From contig NZ_CP134227.1 of the NCBI RefSeq assembly GCF_031656915.1, forward strand, positions 248,001 through 312,000: 64,000 nt of DNA, given 5' to 3'. The notes under the pieces were generated by a model, which was not told the origin of the DNA, did not search any database, and saw only the letters and a program-made list of their open reading frames with translations. Positions 42,577-51,705 of this stretch are shown in pieces. The translations under genes and the position numbers were made by a program. The stretch's first letter is position 1. Each line of letters starts with the position of its first letter. This stretch comes from Nocardioides marmorisolisilvae. Its GTDB lineage: Bacteria > Actinomycetota > Actinomycetes > Propionibacteriales > Nocardioidaceae.

Positions 42577-43278
42577 ATGAGCCGGGTCTCGGGAAGGGCC
42601 CACCGGGCGGCACGACGTCGGGTCAAGCCGACCACGCCGCTGTGGGCAGCGTGCGGTGCGGCAGCGCTGGTGCTGACCCTTGGCGTCAGCGGCACCCTGT
42701 CCACCTGGACGACTGCGATCATCGGCAACACCAACAACACGGTGGCGACCGCAACTGCCGTGGTGCTGTCGGAGACCGACGGCAGCGCGACCTGCACGTC
42801 GGCCGATGGCGCCCAAGCCACGGTCAACAGCTCCAGCTGCACCACGATCAACAAGTACGGCGGGACGGCCATCCCACTGGTTCCCGGATCGACCCAGACT
42901 GCCGACGTCACCTTCAAGAACATCGGCGGTGCCAATGCGTCGAGCTTCCAGCTCTCGCCGGGATCCTGCGCGCAGACGCCCACGGCCGGATCGGGCACAC
43001 CCGCTGCAGCGAACCTGTGCAGCATCGGTGACCTGACCGTCGCGGTGAGCTGCTCGCCCGGTTCTTCCTACAACTCCGGCACTGCATGGAGCGACCTGGC
43101 CTATCCGGCGGCTGCTCCGCCATCGACGAATAAGAGCCACGTCGCCGCGAGCGGAGACCTCAACGCGGGTTCGTCGTGGACCTGCCGCTTCAAGGTCGCC
43201 CTGGCAAGCACGGCCGGCGTCACGGATCAAGGGATCACGGTGACCCAGCCGCTGACCTGGACCCTCAACGGGGCGTAA
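42577..43278 (+). CDS. exported protein with SipW-type signal peptide, paralog B
   Basis: 233 residues. Twin-basic start (HRAARRRVK), hydrophobic AACGAAALVLTLGVSG, then GTLSTWTTAIIGNTNNTVAT. The mature part has Cys pairs (CTSADGAQ...SSSC; SPGSCAQ...LCS; VSCSPG...WTC) and ends QPLTWTLNGA. Same fold plan as the preceding protein. It is preceded by GGAGG and followed without gap by the next start, indicating tight coupling. Confidence 0.7.
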   Translation: MSRVSGRAHRAARRRVKPTTPLWAACGAAALVLTLGVSGTLSTWTTAIIGNTNNTVATATAVVLSETDGSATCTSADGAQATVNSSSCTTINKYGGTAIPLVPGSTQTADVTFKNIGGANASSFQLSPGSCAQTPTAGSGTPAAANLCSIGDLTVAVSCSPGSSYNSGTAWSDLAYPAAAPPSTNKSHVAASGDLNAGSSWTCRFKVALASTAGVTDQGITVTQPLTWTLNGA

Positions 43279-44664
43279 GTGTCCCGCCACCGACGACCTA
43301 CCTCACCACTGCGGCACGCCTTTGTCGCCGCGGTGGTCGTGCTCGGGGTCCTGGTGATGGGCAGCACGGGCACGCTTTCGAGCTGGACCACTGCATCGAT
43401 CGAGAATGCGCCACCATCGCCAAGTGGCTCCGAGCTGCCGGCGGGGAGTTCGACGGTGACGGGCGCGCTGGAATTCACTCACAACTACGCCACTGAGAGT
43501 TGTGTCGGCGCCGTTCGCGTCACCTCGGTGGACTGTTCACCGAGTCTGGCACCGCAGTCCACACCGCCTGCCTCCGTGGCCGACGCGATCATCAACAACA
43601 GCACGGTCGGGGCAACCCAGACGGTGTCGGGTGCGTCCTGCGCTCCGGTTCGGCTGGCGAACTCCAACCAGTCCGGCGACCCGATGCTGCCGCGTTTCAG
43701 CGCCGAGTTCGCCCCCGAGGGGGGACCGGGGAGCGGGAATGGCGCAATCACGTTCGGCTCTGGCGGCTATGCGGCGGGGGTCACGAGTGAGACCCTCGGT
43801 GGTTCGCCTGGCGGCGTCAGCCTGGGAAAGACCTACTCCTACGGATATGGGGTGTGGTTCAGCACCACGGGGTCGACTGGGCGCCTCTTCGGCCTGGGGA
43901 GCGTCCCGACGAACTCTCCCGCCAGCGGCGGAGTCACCTTCGACCGAACGCTGAGCCTGGCGGCCGGGAAGTTGCAGTTCAGTGCAGCCGGCGCTGCCAC
44001 GGCTACGACTACCCACACGTGGAACGACGGCGCGTGGCACTACGCCTATGTGTCCCTCACCTCCCAGAGCGTCAGCATCATCTTGCTCGGGGTCTCCACA
44101 ACAACCAAGGTGACCATCTATGTGGATGGCGGGGCGGATGGGAGCAGCACGAACGGAGGACTGCTCGGCAGTCCGCTGGCCACGCCCGCCGGCTACTGGT
44201 ACCTCGGGCCCACCTTCACCGGTTCACTGAGCAACTTCATGGTGTACAACGGCACCAGCTCGCCCACCAGCCCGCCGCCGGCGCCGTACTCCGGTGCGAC
44301 GGAGTTGTGGCCGTTGAACGACGACGGCGTGACGACCTATGCCGGTTCGCTGCCGAGCGCGATTGCGACGCCGTGCGCGAAGGTCAATATCAGCCTGACC
44401 TTCACCAACCCGGCGGACACCAGCATCTCGAACATGCCCTTGTCCACGTTCGCGGATGGTTCGGCGCGGATCTTGGCTGCCCCCGCGACGGGACAGACGC
44501 AGGGTCTGACGATCGCTACCTCGAAGGGCACGGGCTACTCCTCCGACATCGCGGGCCTGCGCCTCTACGTGCCGATCACCTTCAGCTACCACGCTGGTTC
44601 CAGCCCAGGCTGGGCACAGACCCTGGTCTGGTCCGGCGACCCGGCGGACGTGTTCATCGCATGA
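43279..44664 (+). CDS. exported LamG/concanavalin-like protein with SipW-type signal peptide
   Basis: 461 residues from GTG at 43279, immediately after the previous stop. Hydrophobic HAFVAAVVVLGVLVMGSTG, then GTLSSWTTASIEN. A central laminin-G/concanavalin-like region is suggested by YSYGYGVWFSTTGSTG, GAWHYAYVSLTSQ, TIYVDGGADGSS and YWYLGPTFTGSLSNFMVYNG. The C-terminus VPITFSYHAGS...TLVWSG resembles the ends of paralogs A and B. Probably a larger adhesive or tip component. The stop overlaps the signal peptidase ATG. Confidence 0.7.
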   Translation: MSRHRRPTSPLRHAFVAAVVVLGVLVMGSTGTLSSWTTASIENAPPSPSGSELPAGSSTVTGALEFTHNYATESCVGAVRVTSVDCSPSLAPQSTPPASVADAIINNSTVGATQTVSGASCAPVRLANSNQSGDPMLPRFSAEFAPEGGPGSGNGAITFGSGGYAAGVTSETLGGSPGGVSLGKTYSYGYGVWFSTTGSTGRLFGLGSVPTNSPASGGVTFDRTLSLAAGKLQFSAAGAATATTTHTWNDGAWHYAYVSLTSQSVSIILLGVSTTTKVTIYVDGGADGSSTNGGLLGSPLATPAGYWYLGPTFTGSLSNFMVYNGTSSPTSPPPAPYSGATELWPLNDDGVTTYAGSLPSAIATPCAKVNISLTFTNPADTSISNMPLSTFADGSARILAAPATGQTQGLTIATSKGTGYSSDIAGLRLYVPITFSYHAGSSPGWAQTLVWSGDPADVFIA

Positions 44665-45524
44665 GCCACGTCAACACTCACCGTGAGCCGCACCGCAGCC
44701 GCTGGGGGCGAGTCGCGTCGTGGGTGCTCCTTGCCTGCGTCATCGCCTTCATCGCCTTCTGCCTCGCCTGGCGCCTCGACGGGGGCCGCTGGGAGCGCGT
44801 CGAGACGCCGTCCATGGGGACAGTGGCGCCGGTCGGCTCGCTGCTTTGGGTCAAGCCGGTCGACTTCGGCTCGCTTCGGCCCGGCGACTTCATCACCTTC
44901 CACCCCCCGGGCGCAGGACAGACGACCTACAGTCACCGCGTCCACAAGATCAACGCCGATGGCACCCTCACCACCAAGGGCGTGATCCCGGCACCCGATC
45001 CGTGGCGGCTGACGGCGAGTGACGTCGTCGGCGAGGTGCGGATGACCTGGTGGGGGATGGGCTGGCTCGTGGCGATGGCTCCGGTGCTCCTCATCGGCGG
45101 CCTGGCCGTCGCCGGGATCCGGTCCCTGCTCGGCGAGCGCTGGAAGCTGCCGGCGACCCTGGTTCTCGGCTCCCTCGTGCTCAGCATCGCCTTCTCGATC
45201 TACCGCCCGTTCACCAACGCCCAGCAGCTGTCCTTCGCTCCCGACCAGCGTGGCGGCGCCACGGCGACGTACGTCGGCACCGGCCTGCTGCCGATCCGGC
45301 TCGAGGCCGCTGGGGGGGCGAGTGTGGTGATGAATGACGGCCAGCTCGGCACGGTCCACGTCACCAACGCAGACAGCGACCACAAGCTCCGCGTGGGGCT
45401 CAAGCCCGCGATCCCGACCTGGTGGTGGCTCGGCCTCGTGGGGATCTGCTTCCTGCCCGGGGCCTACTCCCTCGTGGTCGGCCTCCCACGTGATGACACC
45501 GAAGCCGAACCCGAGCCGGCCTGA
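44661..45524 (+). CDS. SipW-like ER-type signal peptidase I
   Basis: 287 residues. The N-terminal TM (ASWVLLACVIAFIAFCLAW) precedes the catalytic Ser51 in ETPSMGTVAPVGSLLWV, and His92 in TYSHRVHKI replaces the Lys of ordinary bacterial signal peptidases. This Ser-His dyad marks the archaeal/eukaryotic type, as in Bacillus SipW. Further hydrophobic segments follow (WLVAMAPVLLIGGLAVAGI; LPATLVLGSLVLSIAFSIY; WWLGLVGICFLPGAYSLV). ATGA overlap with the preceding gene. Its dedicated substrates are most likely the three proteins encoded upstream. Confidence 0.82.
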   Translation: MSHVNTHREPHRSRWGRVASWVLLACVIAFIAFCLAWRLDGGRWERVETPSMGTVAPVGSLLWVKPVDFGSLRPGDFITFHPPGAGQTTYSHRVHKINADGTLTTKGVIPAPDPWRLTASDVVGEVRMTWWGMGWLVAMAPVLLIGGLAVAGIRSLLGERWKLPATLVLGSLVLSIAFSIYRPFTNAQQLSFAPDQRGGATATYVGTGLLPIRLEAAGGASVVMNDGQLGTVHVTNADSDHKLRVGLKPAIPTWWWLGLVGICFLPGAYSLVVGLPRDDTEAEPEPA

Positions 45525-45543
45525 CCACGTTCCGCCGCGCTCG

Positions 45544-45562
45544 GGTGCCACCCGCTGGCACC
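45544..45562 (+). terminator. terminator hairpin after the sipW-like operon
   Basis: GGTGCCA (45544-45550) and TGGCACC (45556-45562) around CCCGC; perfect 7-bp stem. It separates the operon from pdxT. Confidence 0.5.
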
Positions 45563-45588
45563 TCAGCGCGGCAGAACGACGGCGCACC

Positions 45589-45600
45589 TAGAATTGAGCC
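45589..45600 (+). promoter_or_regulatory. leaderless -10 of pdxT
   Basis: TAGAAT at 45589-45594, 6 nt before the ATG at 45601; the same hexamer as before pdxS. Confidence 0.55.
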
Positions 45601-46206
45601 ATGTCCACCCCCACGATCGGCGTCTTCGCGCTCCAGGGAGACGTACGCGAGCACCTCGCAGCGTTGACCCGGCTGGGCGCCCGCGCGATCGCCGTACGGC
45701 GGGCTGCGGAGCTGGAGCAGTGCGACGGGCTGATCATCCCCGGTGGCGAGTCCACCACGATGGCCAAGCTGGCCCGCACCTTCGAGCTGTTCGAGCCGCT
45801 GCAGAAGCGGATCGGCCAGGGGATGCCCACCTTCGGCACCTGCGCCGGGATGATCATGCTCGCCGACCGGGTCGTCGACGGAACCGCGGACCAGGAGACC
45901 CTCAGCGGGCTCGACATCACCGTGCGTCGCAACGCCTTCGGTCGCCAGGTCGACAGCTTCGAGGGCGAGCTTGACTTCCAGGGTCTGACCGAGCCCGTGC
46001 ACGCCGTCTTCATCCGGGCACCGTGGGTCGAGCAGATCGGCGCCGCCGTCGACGTGCTCGCCCGGGCACCGGGCGGCGAGGCCGTGGGTAGGATCGTCGC
46101 GGTCCGCCAAGGTGCGCTGATGGCGACGTCCTTCCATCCAGAGGTGAGCGAGGACGACCGCATCCACCGCACCTTCCTGGACCTCGTGAAGCAGATCGCG
46201 ACCTAG
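45601..46206 (+). CDS. pdxT: pyridoxal 5'-phosphate synthase, glutaminase subunit
   Basis: 201-residue class I glutamine amidotransferase. [10 protein letters not shown], the nucleophile Cys81 in [10 protein letters not shown], and the His/Glu pair in SFHPEVSED near the C-terminus are intact. Supplies ammonia to PdxS. It has its own leaderless promoter, which compensates for separation from pdxS. Confidence 0.97.
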   Translation: MSTPTIGVFALQGDVREHLAALTRLGARAIAVRRAAELEQCDGLIIPGGESTTMAKLARTFELFEPLQKRIGQGMPTFGTCAGMIMLADRVVDGTADQETLSGLDITVRRNAFGRQVDSFEGELDFQGLTEPVHAVFIRAPWVEQIGAAVDVLARAPGGEAVGRIVAVRQGALMATSFHPEVSEDDRIHRTFLDLVKQIAT

Positions 46207-46240
46207 CGTCGCCGAGAAGTCGTAGGGAAGGAACCGCCTG

Positions 46241-47008
<768 letters not shown>

Positions 47009-47055
47009 GCCGGACCGGCGGCGTGTCGCTCGACGGCTCCTTCGGCGACGCCGGT

Positions 47056-47084
47056 TACGTTGGTGTCCGAACACCTGTTCGGAC
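47056..47084 (+). promoter_or_regulatory. ruvC promoter with LexA (SOS) box
   Basis: TACGTT (47056-47061) is a likely -10. CGAAC-ACCT-GTTCG (47068-47081), extended to a perfect 8-bp palindrome at 47065-47084, matches the Gram-positive/actinobacterial SOS box. It lies at the predicted start point, ideal for repression. Confidence 0.8.
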
Positions 47085-47099
47085 GACCTGAGGAGATCC

Positions 47100-47618
47100 A
47101 TGCGTGTGCTCGGCATCGACCCGGGCCTGACCCGCTGTGGCCTGGGTGCTGTGGAGGGTGCGGTCGGCAAGCCGCTGCGTCTCATCGACGTGGGCGTGGT
47201 CCGCACGTCCCCTGACCTGCCATTGGCGCAGCGACTCGTGCAGATCGAGCAGGGGATCGAGGAGTGGCTCGACGCCGTACGACCCGACGCGGTGGCGGTC
47301 GAGCGGGTCTTCAGCCAGCACAACGTCCGCACCGTGATGGGCACCGCCCAGGCCAGCGGCATCGCCCTGGTCGCCGCGGCGCGTCGCGGTCTCCCGGTGG
47401 CCAGCCACACCCCCAGCGAGGTGAAGGCCGCGGTCACCGGAAGCGGTCGCGCCGACAAGGCGCAGGTCGGCGCCATGGTCACCCGGCTGTTGATGCTCGA
47501 CGCCGTACCCAAGCCCGCCGACGCCGCTGACGCGCTCGCCCTGGCCATCTGCCACCTGTGGCGGGGAGGCGCTCAGGAGCGGATCGCCGCCGCGCTGGCC
47601 GGTCAGGGGGGTCGCTGA
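47100..47618 (+). CDS. ruvC: Holliday junction resolvase RuvC
   Basis: 172 residues. Acidic active-site residues in [20 protein letters not shown] and the C-terminal [12 protein letters not shown]. Cuts Holliday junctions with RuvAB. ATG at 47100 with GAGGAG 4 nt upstream; its stop overlaps the ruvA start by one base (TGATG). Confidence 0.96.
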   Translation: MRVLGIDPGLTRCGLGAVEGAVGKPLRLIDVGVVRTSPDLPLAQRLVQIEQGIEEWLDAVRPDAVAVERVFSQHNVRTVMGTAQASGIALVAAARRGLPVASHTPSEVKAAVTGSGRADKAQVGAMVTRLLMLDAVPKPADAADALALAICHLWRGGAQERIAAALAGQGGR

Positions 47619-48220
47619 TGATCGCCTTCGTGCGCGGCCGGGTCGACTCGGTCGGTCTCACCTCGGCCGTCGTCGAAGTGGGCGGGGTGGGGCTCGAGGT
47701 GCAGTGCACGCCCGACACGCTCGCCCGGCTGAGGTCGGGCAGCGAGGCGACGCTGCCCACCGCCCTGGTGGTCCGCGAGGAGTCCTTGACCCTCTACGGG
47801 TTCGCAGACGAGGACGAGCGGGCGATGTTCGAGCTCGTCCAGACCGCGAGTGGTGTCGGGCCCAAGCTCGCCCAGGCGATGTTGGCCTGCCACCGTCCCG
47901 AGACCCTGCGTCGTGCGGTCGCCGCCGACGACGTCAAGACCCTCACCACCGTCCCGGGCATCGGCCAGAAGGGCGCCCAGCGCATCATCCTGGAGCTCAA
48001 GGACCGGATCGGCCCGCCCGGATCTGCGACGACACCTTCGCCACGACCCAGCGGCGCGGACTGGCAGGCACAGGTCCAGTCCGGCCTGGTCGGCCTCGGC
48101 TGGTCGGCGAAGGAGGCCGACAGAGCGATCGCCGTGATCACCCCGGAGGCCGAGGCGACCGACACCCCCGACGTCGGCCAGCTGCTCCGCGCCGCGCTCC
48201 GCGCCCTGAGCAAGGCGTGA
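47618..48220 (+). CDS. ruvA: Holliday junction branch migration protein RuvA
   Basis: 200 residues: OB-fold domain I ([20 protein letters not shown]), two helix-hairpin-helix motifs ([33 protein letters not shown]) and a C-terminal RuvB-contact domain ([20 protein letters not shown]). Binds the junction and loads RuvB. Confidence 0.96.
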   Translation: MIAFVRGRVDSVGLTSAVVEVGGVGLEVQCTPDTLARLRSGSEATLPTALVVREESLTLYGFADEDERAMFELVQTASGVGPKLAQAMLACHRPETLRRAVAADDVKTLTTVPGIGQKGAQRIILELKDRIGPPGSATTPSPRPSGADWQAQVQSGLVGLGWSAKEADRAIAVITPEAEATDTPDVGQLLRAALRALSKA

Positions 48221-48266
48221 CATGAGCGGCGACACGACCGGCGACATGACCGGCGACATGACCGGC
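48219..48266 (+). repeat. four 12-bp tandem repeats at the ruvB start
   Basis: Units of the form GACATGACCGGC at 48219, 48231, 48243 and 48255; units 3 and 4 are identical, units 1 and 2 each differ by one base. Three units carry an in-frame ATG (48222, 48246, 48258), so RuvB begins with a repeated GDMT. Confidence 0.75.
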
Positions 48267-49364
48267 GACCAGCGTCAGCAGGCAGCCCTGGAGGAGGCCG
48301 AGCTCGCGTACGTCGCCGGCCGCACCCTGACCGACGCGGACGCGGACGGCGACGACCGGGCGGTGGAGGCCGCTCTGCGCCCACGCACGCTCGCCGAGGT
48401 CATCGGCCAGGACCGGGTCTGCGAGCAGCTCTCCCTCGTGCTGCAGGCTGCCCGTGCCCGCGGCCGCGCCCCCGACCACGTGCTGCTGTCCGGGCCACCC
48501 GGACTCGGCAAGACCACCTTGGCGATGATCATCGCTGCCGAGATGGGGGCCCCGCTGCGCCTGACCAGCGGACCGGCGATCACGCATGCCGGCGATCTCG
48601 CGGCCATCCTGTCCGGGCTCAACGAGGGCGACGTCCTCTTCGTCGACGAGATCCATCGGATGTCCCGGCCGGCGGAGGAGATGCTCTACATGGCGATGGA
48701 GGACTTCCGGGTCGACGTCATCATCGGGAAGGGGCCCGGCGCCACCGCGATCCCGCTGGAGATCCCGCCATTCACCCTCGTCGGGGCGACCACTCGAGCC
48801 GGACTGCTTCCAAGCCCGCTTCGCGACCGGTTCGGCTTCACCGCCCATCTGGAGTTCTACGAGCCCACTGACCTCGACCGCATCGTCCGGCGGTCGGCGA
48901 CCCTGCTGGACGTCGACGTCGTGGCGGAGGGCAGCCGGGAGATCGCGTCCCGCTCCCGTGGCACGCCGCGGATCGCCAACCGGCTGCTGCGCCGGGTCCG
49001 CGACTACGCGCAGGTCAAGGTCGACGGCGTGGTCACCCGCGAGGTGGCCCGCGCCGGTCTGGACCTCTACGAGGTTGATGCCTCGGGGCTGGACCGCCTC
49101 GACCGCGGCGTGCTCGATGCGCTGTGCCGGCGATTCGGTGGCGGCCCGGTCGGGATCTCCACGCTTGCCGTCGCGGTCGGGGAGGAACGCGAGACGGTCG
49201 AGGAGGTGGCCGAGCCGTTCCTGGTCCGTCTGGGTCTGCTGGCACGGACGCCGCGGGGCCGGGTCGCCACCGCCGCCGCCTGGCAGCACCTCGGCCTCAC
49301 TGTGCCCGCCGATGCCCCTTTCGGAGCGGACGTCGCGCTCTTCGACGACGAGGTGGGGGAGTAG
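48222..49364 (+). CDS. ruvB: Holliday junction branch migration ATPase RuvB
   Basis: 380 residues if started at 48222. AAA+ motor: Walker [13 protein letters not shown], Walker [11 protein letters not shown], sensor 1 [11 protein letters not shown] with arginine finger LRDRFGF, and a winged-helix C-terminus. The first ~45 residues are acidic and repetitive and precede the usual start of similarity ([12 protein letters not shown]). The true start could be any of three in-frame ATGs. Confidence 0.95.
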   Translation: MSGDTTGDMTGDMTGDQRQQAALEEAELAYVAGRTLTDADADGDDRAVEAALRPRTLAEVIGQDRVCEQLSLVLQAARARGRAPDHVLLSGPPGLGKTTLAMIIAAEMGAPLRLTSGPAITHAGDLAAILSGLNEGDVLFVDEIHRMSRPAEEMLYMAMEDFRVDVIIGKGPGATAIPLEIPPFTLVGATTRAGLLPSPLRDRFGFTAHLEFYEPTDLDRIVRRSATLLDVDVVAEGSREIASRSRGTPRIANRLLRRVRDYAQVKVDGVVTREVARAGLDLYEVDASGLDRLDRGVLDALCRRFGGGPVGISTLAVAVGEERETVEEVAEPFLVRLGLLARTPRGRVATAAAWQHLGLTVPADAPFGADVALFDDEVGE

Positions 49365-49456
49365 TCCGCTCCGTGCCGTGACGGCAGTTACACTTCTCCG
49401 TCGGCGGCATTTGTCGTCCGTCGCTACCTGTCCCCAACGCCTGGAGTGTCTTCGTC

Positions 49457-49789
49457 GTGCCTGCCGCCGTGCAGCTGCTCATCCTCGTGGCCGCCCTCCT
49501 GATCTTCTGGGCGGTCGTGATGCGCCCCGCGCGCAACCAGCAGCGCTCCATGCACCAGCTCCAGAGAGAGATCGTCGTCGGAGACGAGGTGATCATCTCC
49601 GCGGGGATCTTCGGCACCGTCCGGTCCGTTGACGAGACGAAGGTCGATCTGGAGATCGCGCCGGGCACGGTGATCACGGTCGCCCGCCAGGTCGTCGTAC
49701 GGCGTGCTGAGACCGATCCTGCTCCGGCCGCCGATGAGCCGATCGACGAACCGGCCGACCGAACCGGTGCCGACGAAGAGAGCGAGTGA
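49457..49789 (+). CDS. yajC: Sec translocon accessory protein YajC
   Basis: 110 residues. Single N-terminal TM (VQLLILVAALLIFWAVV) followed by MRPARNQQRSMHQLQREIVV and the beta-rich YajC core (GDEVIISAGIFGTVRSVDE). Part of SecDF-YajC. GTG start at 49457; its end overlaps the secD GTG (GTGA). Confidence 0.92.
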   Translation: MPAAVQLLILVAALLIFWAVVMRPARNQQRSMHQLQREIVVGDEVIISAGIFGTVRSVDETKVDLEIAPGTVITVARQVVVRRAETDPAPAADEPIDEPADRTGADEESE

Positions 49790-51705
49790 GCGTGGCCAAG
49801 CAGGCGCCCCGTGCGGGGCGGACCCTGATGATCTTCATCGTCGTCGTGGGCGTGCTCTACGGACTGGCCGCGCTCGGCGGGACCTGGCAGCCGCGCCTGG
49901 GCCTCGACCTCGAGGGCGGCACCCGCATCACACTCATCGCGGAGGGCAGCCCGGCCGCGGCCAAGCTCAAGCAGGCCTCCGACATCATCGACCAACGGGT
50001 CAACGGCAGCGGTGTCACCGAGGCCCAGGTGTCGACGCAGGGAAGCACCAACATCGTGGTGGAGATCCCCGGCAAGAGCCGCCAGGATCTCGTCGACTCG
50101 GTGAAGCGCACCGCACAGATGCGCTTCCGCGTCGTGGCCTACTGCACCCAGCTGACCGGCAGCTTCTGTGAGGCCTCCGGCCTGCCGCAGAAGCCGAGCG
50201 CTACGCCGAGCCCCGGTGCGTCGCCCAGCGCGAACCCGTCGTCGTCCCCCAGCGCGAATCCCAGCTCGAATCCCAGCGCCGCGCCCTCCTCGTCGCCGAC
50301 GAGCAGCTCGAGCCCGTCCACGAACAGTCAGGGAGTCACCGCGACGCCCAAGCCGCGCCCGGCGCCGGCGTACGAGGTGAAGGCGACGACGCCGAAGGAC
50401 AAGCACAAGCCCAAGAAGAAGAAGCAGCAGCAGAAGACGGCTGCCACCACCACGGCCCCCACGTCCTCGGCCAAGCCCGACCCGGGCGCGAAGGTCTCGG
50501 ACTACCTCGCCTGGAGCAAGGACCCGGGCACCGCGTGGCAGCTGATCTTCGCGGTCTCCCAGTGCGACCCGAAGTCGCACCAGGCCTTGGTGCCGCCCAT
50601 CGCGAACACCATGGATGTCACGAACCCGCCCACCCAGGCGGCCCTGGAGAAGAAGCTGAACAAGGTCAAGCGCGCCGATCTGGTCCATGCGGTCGACGAG
50701 CCCGGTCGTCCGCTGGTGGCCTGTCGGTCCGACGGCACGAAGGCGCTGCTGTCGGTGGCCGCGATCAACGGCCCGGAGCTGAAGTCGGCATCCTCGGGCG
50801 TGGACCCGCAGTCGCTGGGCTCCTACATCGTCCAGCTGAGCTTCAAGTCCTCGGGCCGCGACACGTTCGCGAAGCTGTCGCGGGCCATGTGGAGCGGTGC
50901 CACCGGGCCGTACGCCGGCGGCCGGTTCGCGATCGTCCTCGACGGTGAGCTGCTCTCCGACCCGGGCTTCGACGGCGTGATCGCCAACGGCAACGCCCAG
51001 ATCAGCGGTGGGTTCACCGAGGCCAGCGCGCAGTCGCTGGCGAACTCGCTGAAGTTCGGCGCGCTGCCGGTGAAGTTCAAGAAGGATGTCTCGACACAGA
51101 CGATCGGTCCGTCGCTTGCCGGCGACCAGCTCTCGGCCGGTCTCCTGGCCGGCGCGATCGGCCTGCTGATCGTGATGTTCTACTGCCTGCTCTACTACCG
51201 CGGGCTGGGCACCGTGGTGATCGCCTCGCTGGTCATCGCCGCCCTGATCACCTATGCGGTGGTGCTGGTGCTCGCCAAGACTGCCGGCTTCGCGCTGACC
51301 CTGCCCGGGATCGCGGGCCTGATCGTGGCCGTCGGGATCACCGCGGACTCGTTCATCGTGTACTTCGAACGGATCCGTGACGAGATGCGGGCGGGCAAGT
51401 CGATGCGGGTCGCGGTGCAGGCCGGCTGGAAACGAGCCCGGAACACCTGTCTGGCCGCAGACACCGTCTCGTTCCTGGCAGCGCTGGTGCTCTACATCTT
51501 CGCCATCGGCGTGGTTCGTGGATTCGCATTCGCGCTGGGCATCAGCACCGTCATCGACGTCGCGGTGTTCTTCTGGTTCACCCACCCGATGATGACGCTG
51601 CTGTCGGCTCGCAAGTTCTTCAGCTCCGGCAGCCGGTTCTCCGGACTGTCCAAGGAGACGCTCGGCATCGACCACGAGCCGGGCGTCGTGGGAGGGAGGC
51701 TGTAA
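49786..51705 (+). CDS. secD: protein translocase subunit SecD
   Basis: 639 residues. TM1, then the SecD signature GLDLEGGTRITL and P1 domain start (DIIDQRVNGSGVTEAQVSTQ), and the C-terminal five-TM RND block (GLLAGAIGLLIVMFYCLLYY; VAVGITADSFIVYFERIRDE). Uses the proton gradient to pull exported proteins. Odd is a ~85-residue insert in P1 (about 133-217): Pro/Ser/Ala repeats (PSANPSSSPSANPSSNPS) then a Lys-rich stretch (KDKHKPKKKKQQQK), outside the membrane. Confidence 0.95.
   Translation: MSVAKQAPRAGRTLMIFIVVVGVLYGLAALGGTWQPRLGLDLEGGTRITLIAEGSPAAAKLKQASDIIDQRVNGSGVTEAQVSTQGSTNIVVEIPGKSRQDLVDSVKRTAQMRFRVVAYCTQLTGSFCEASGLPQKPSATPSPGASPSANPSSSPSANPSSNPSAAPSSSPTSSSSPSTNSQGVTATPKPRPAPAYEVKATTPKDKHKPKKKKQQQKTAATTTAPTSSAKPDPGAKVSDYLAWSKDPGTAWQLIFAVSQCDPKSHQALVPPIANTMDVTNPPTQAALEKKLNKVKRADLVHAVDEPGRPLVACRSDGTKALLSVAAINGPELKSASSGVDPQSLGSYIVQLSFKSSGRDTFAKLSRAMWSGATGPYAGGRFAIVLDGELLSDPGFDGVIANGNAQISGGFTEASAQSLANSLKFGALPVKFKKDVSTQTIGPSLAGDQLSAGLLAGAIGLLIVMFYCLLYYRGLGTVVIASLVIAALITYAVVLVLAKTAGFALTLPGIAGLIVAVGITADSFIVYFERIRDEMRAGKSMRVAVQAGWKRARNTCLAADTVSFLAALVLYIFAIGVVRGFAFALGISTVIDVAVFFWFTHPMMTLLSARKFFSSGSRFSGLSKETLGIDHEPGVVGGRL

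Noticed and set aside
43854-45524. 556-codon alternative frame spanning the LamG-like and SipW-like genes
   Set aside because: Only its last part is the real signal peptidase, starting at 44661; the upstream part is out of frame with the LamG-like protein, which has a signal peptide and start of its own.
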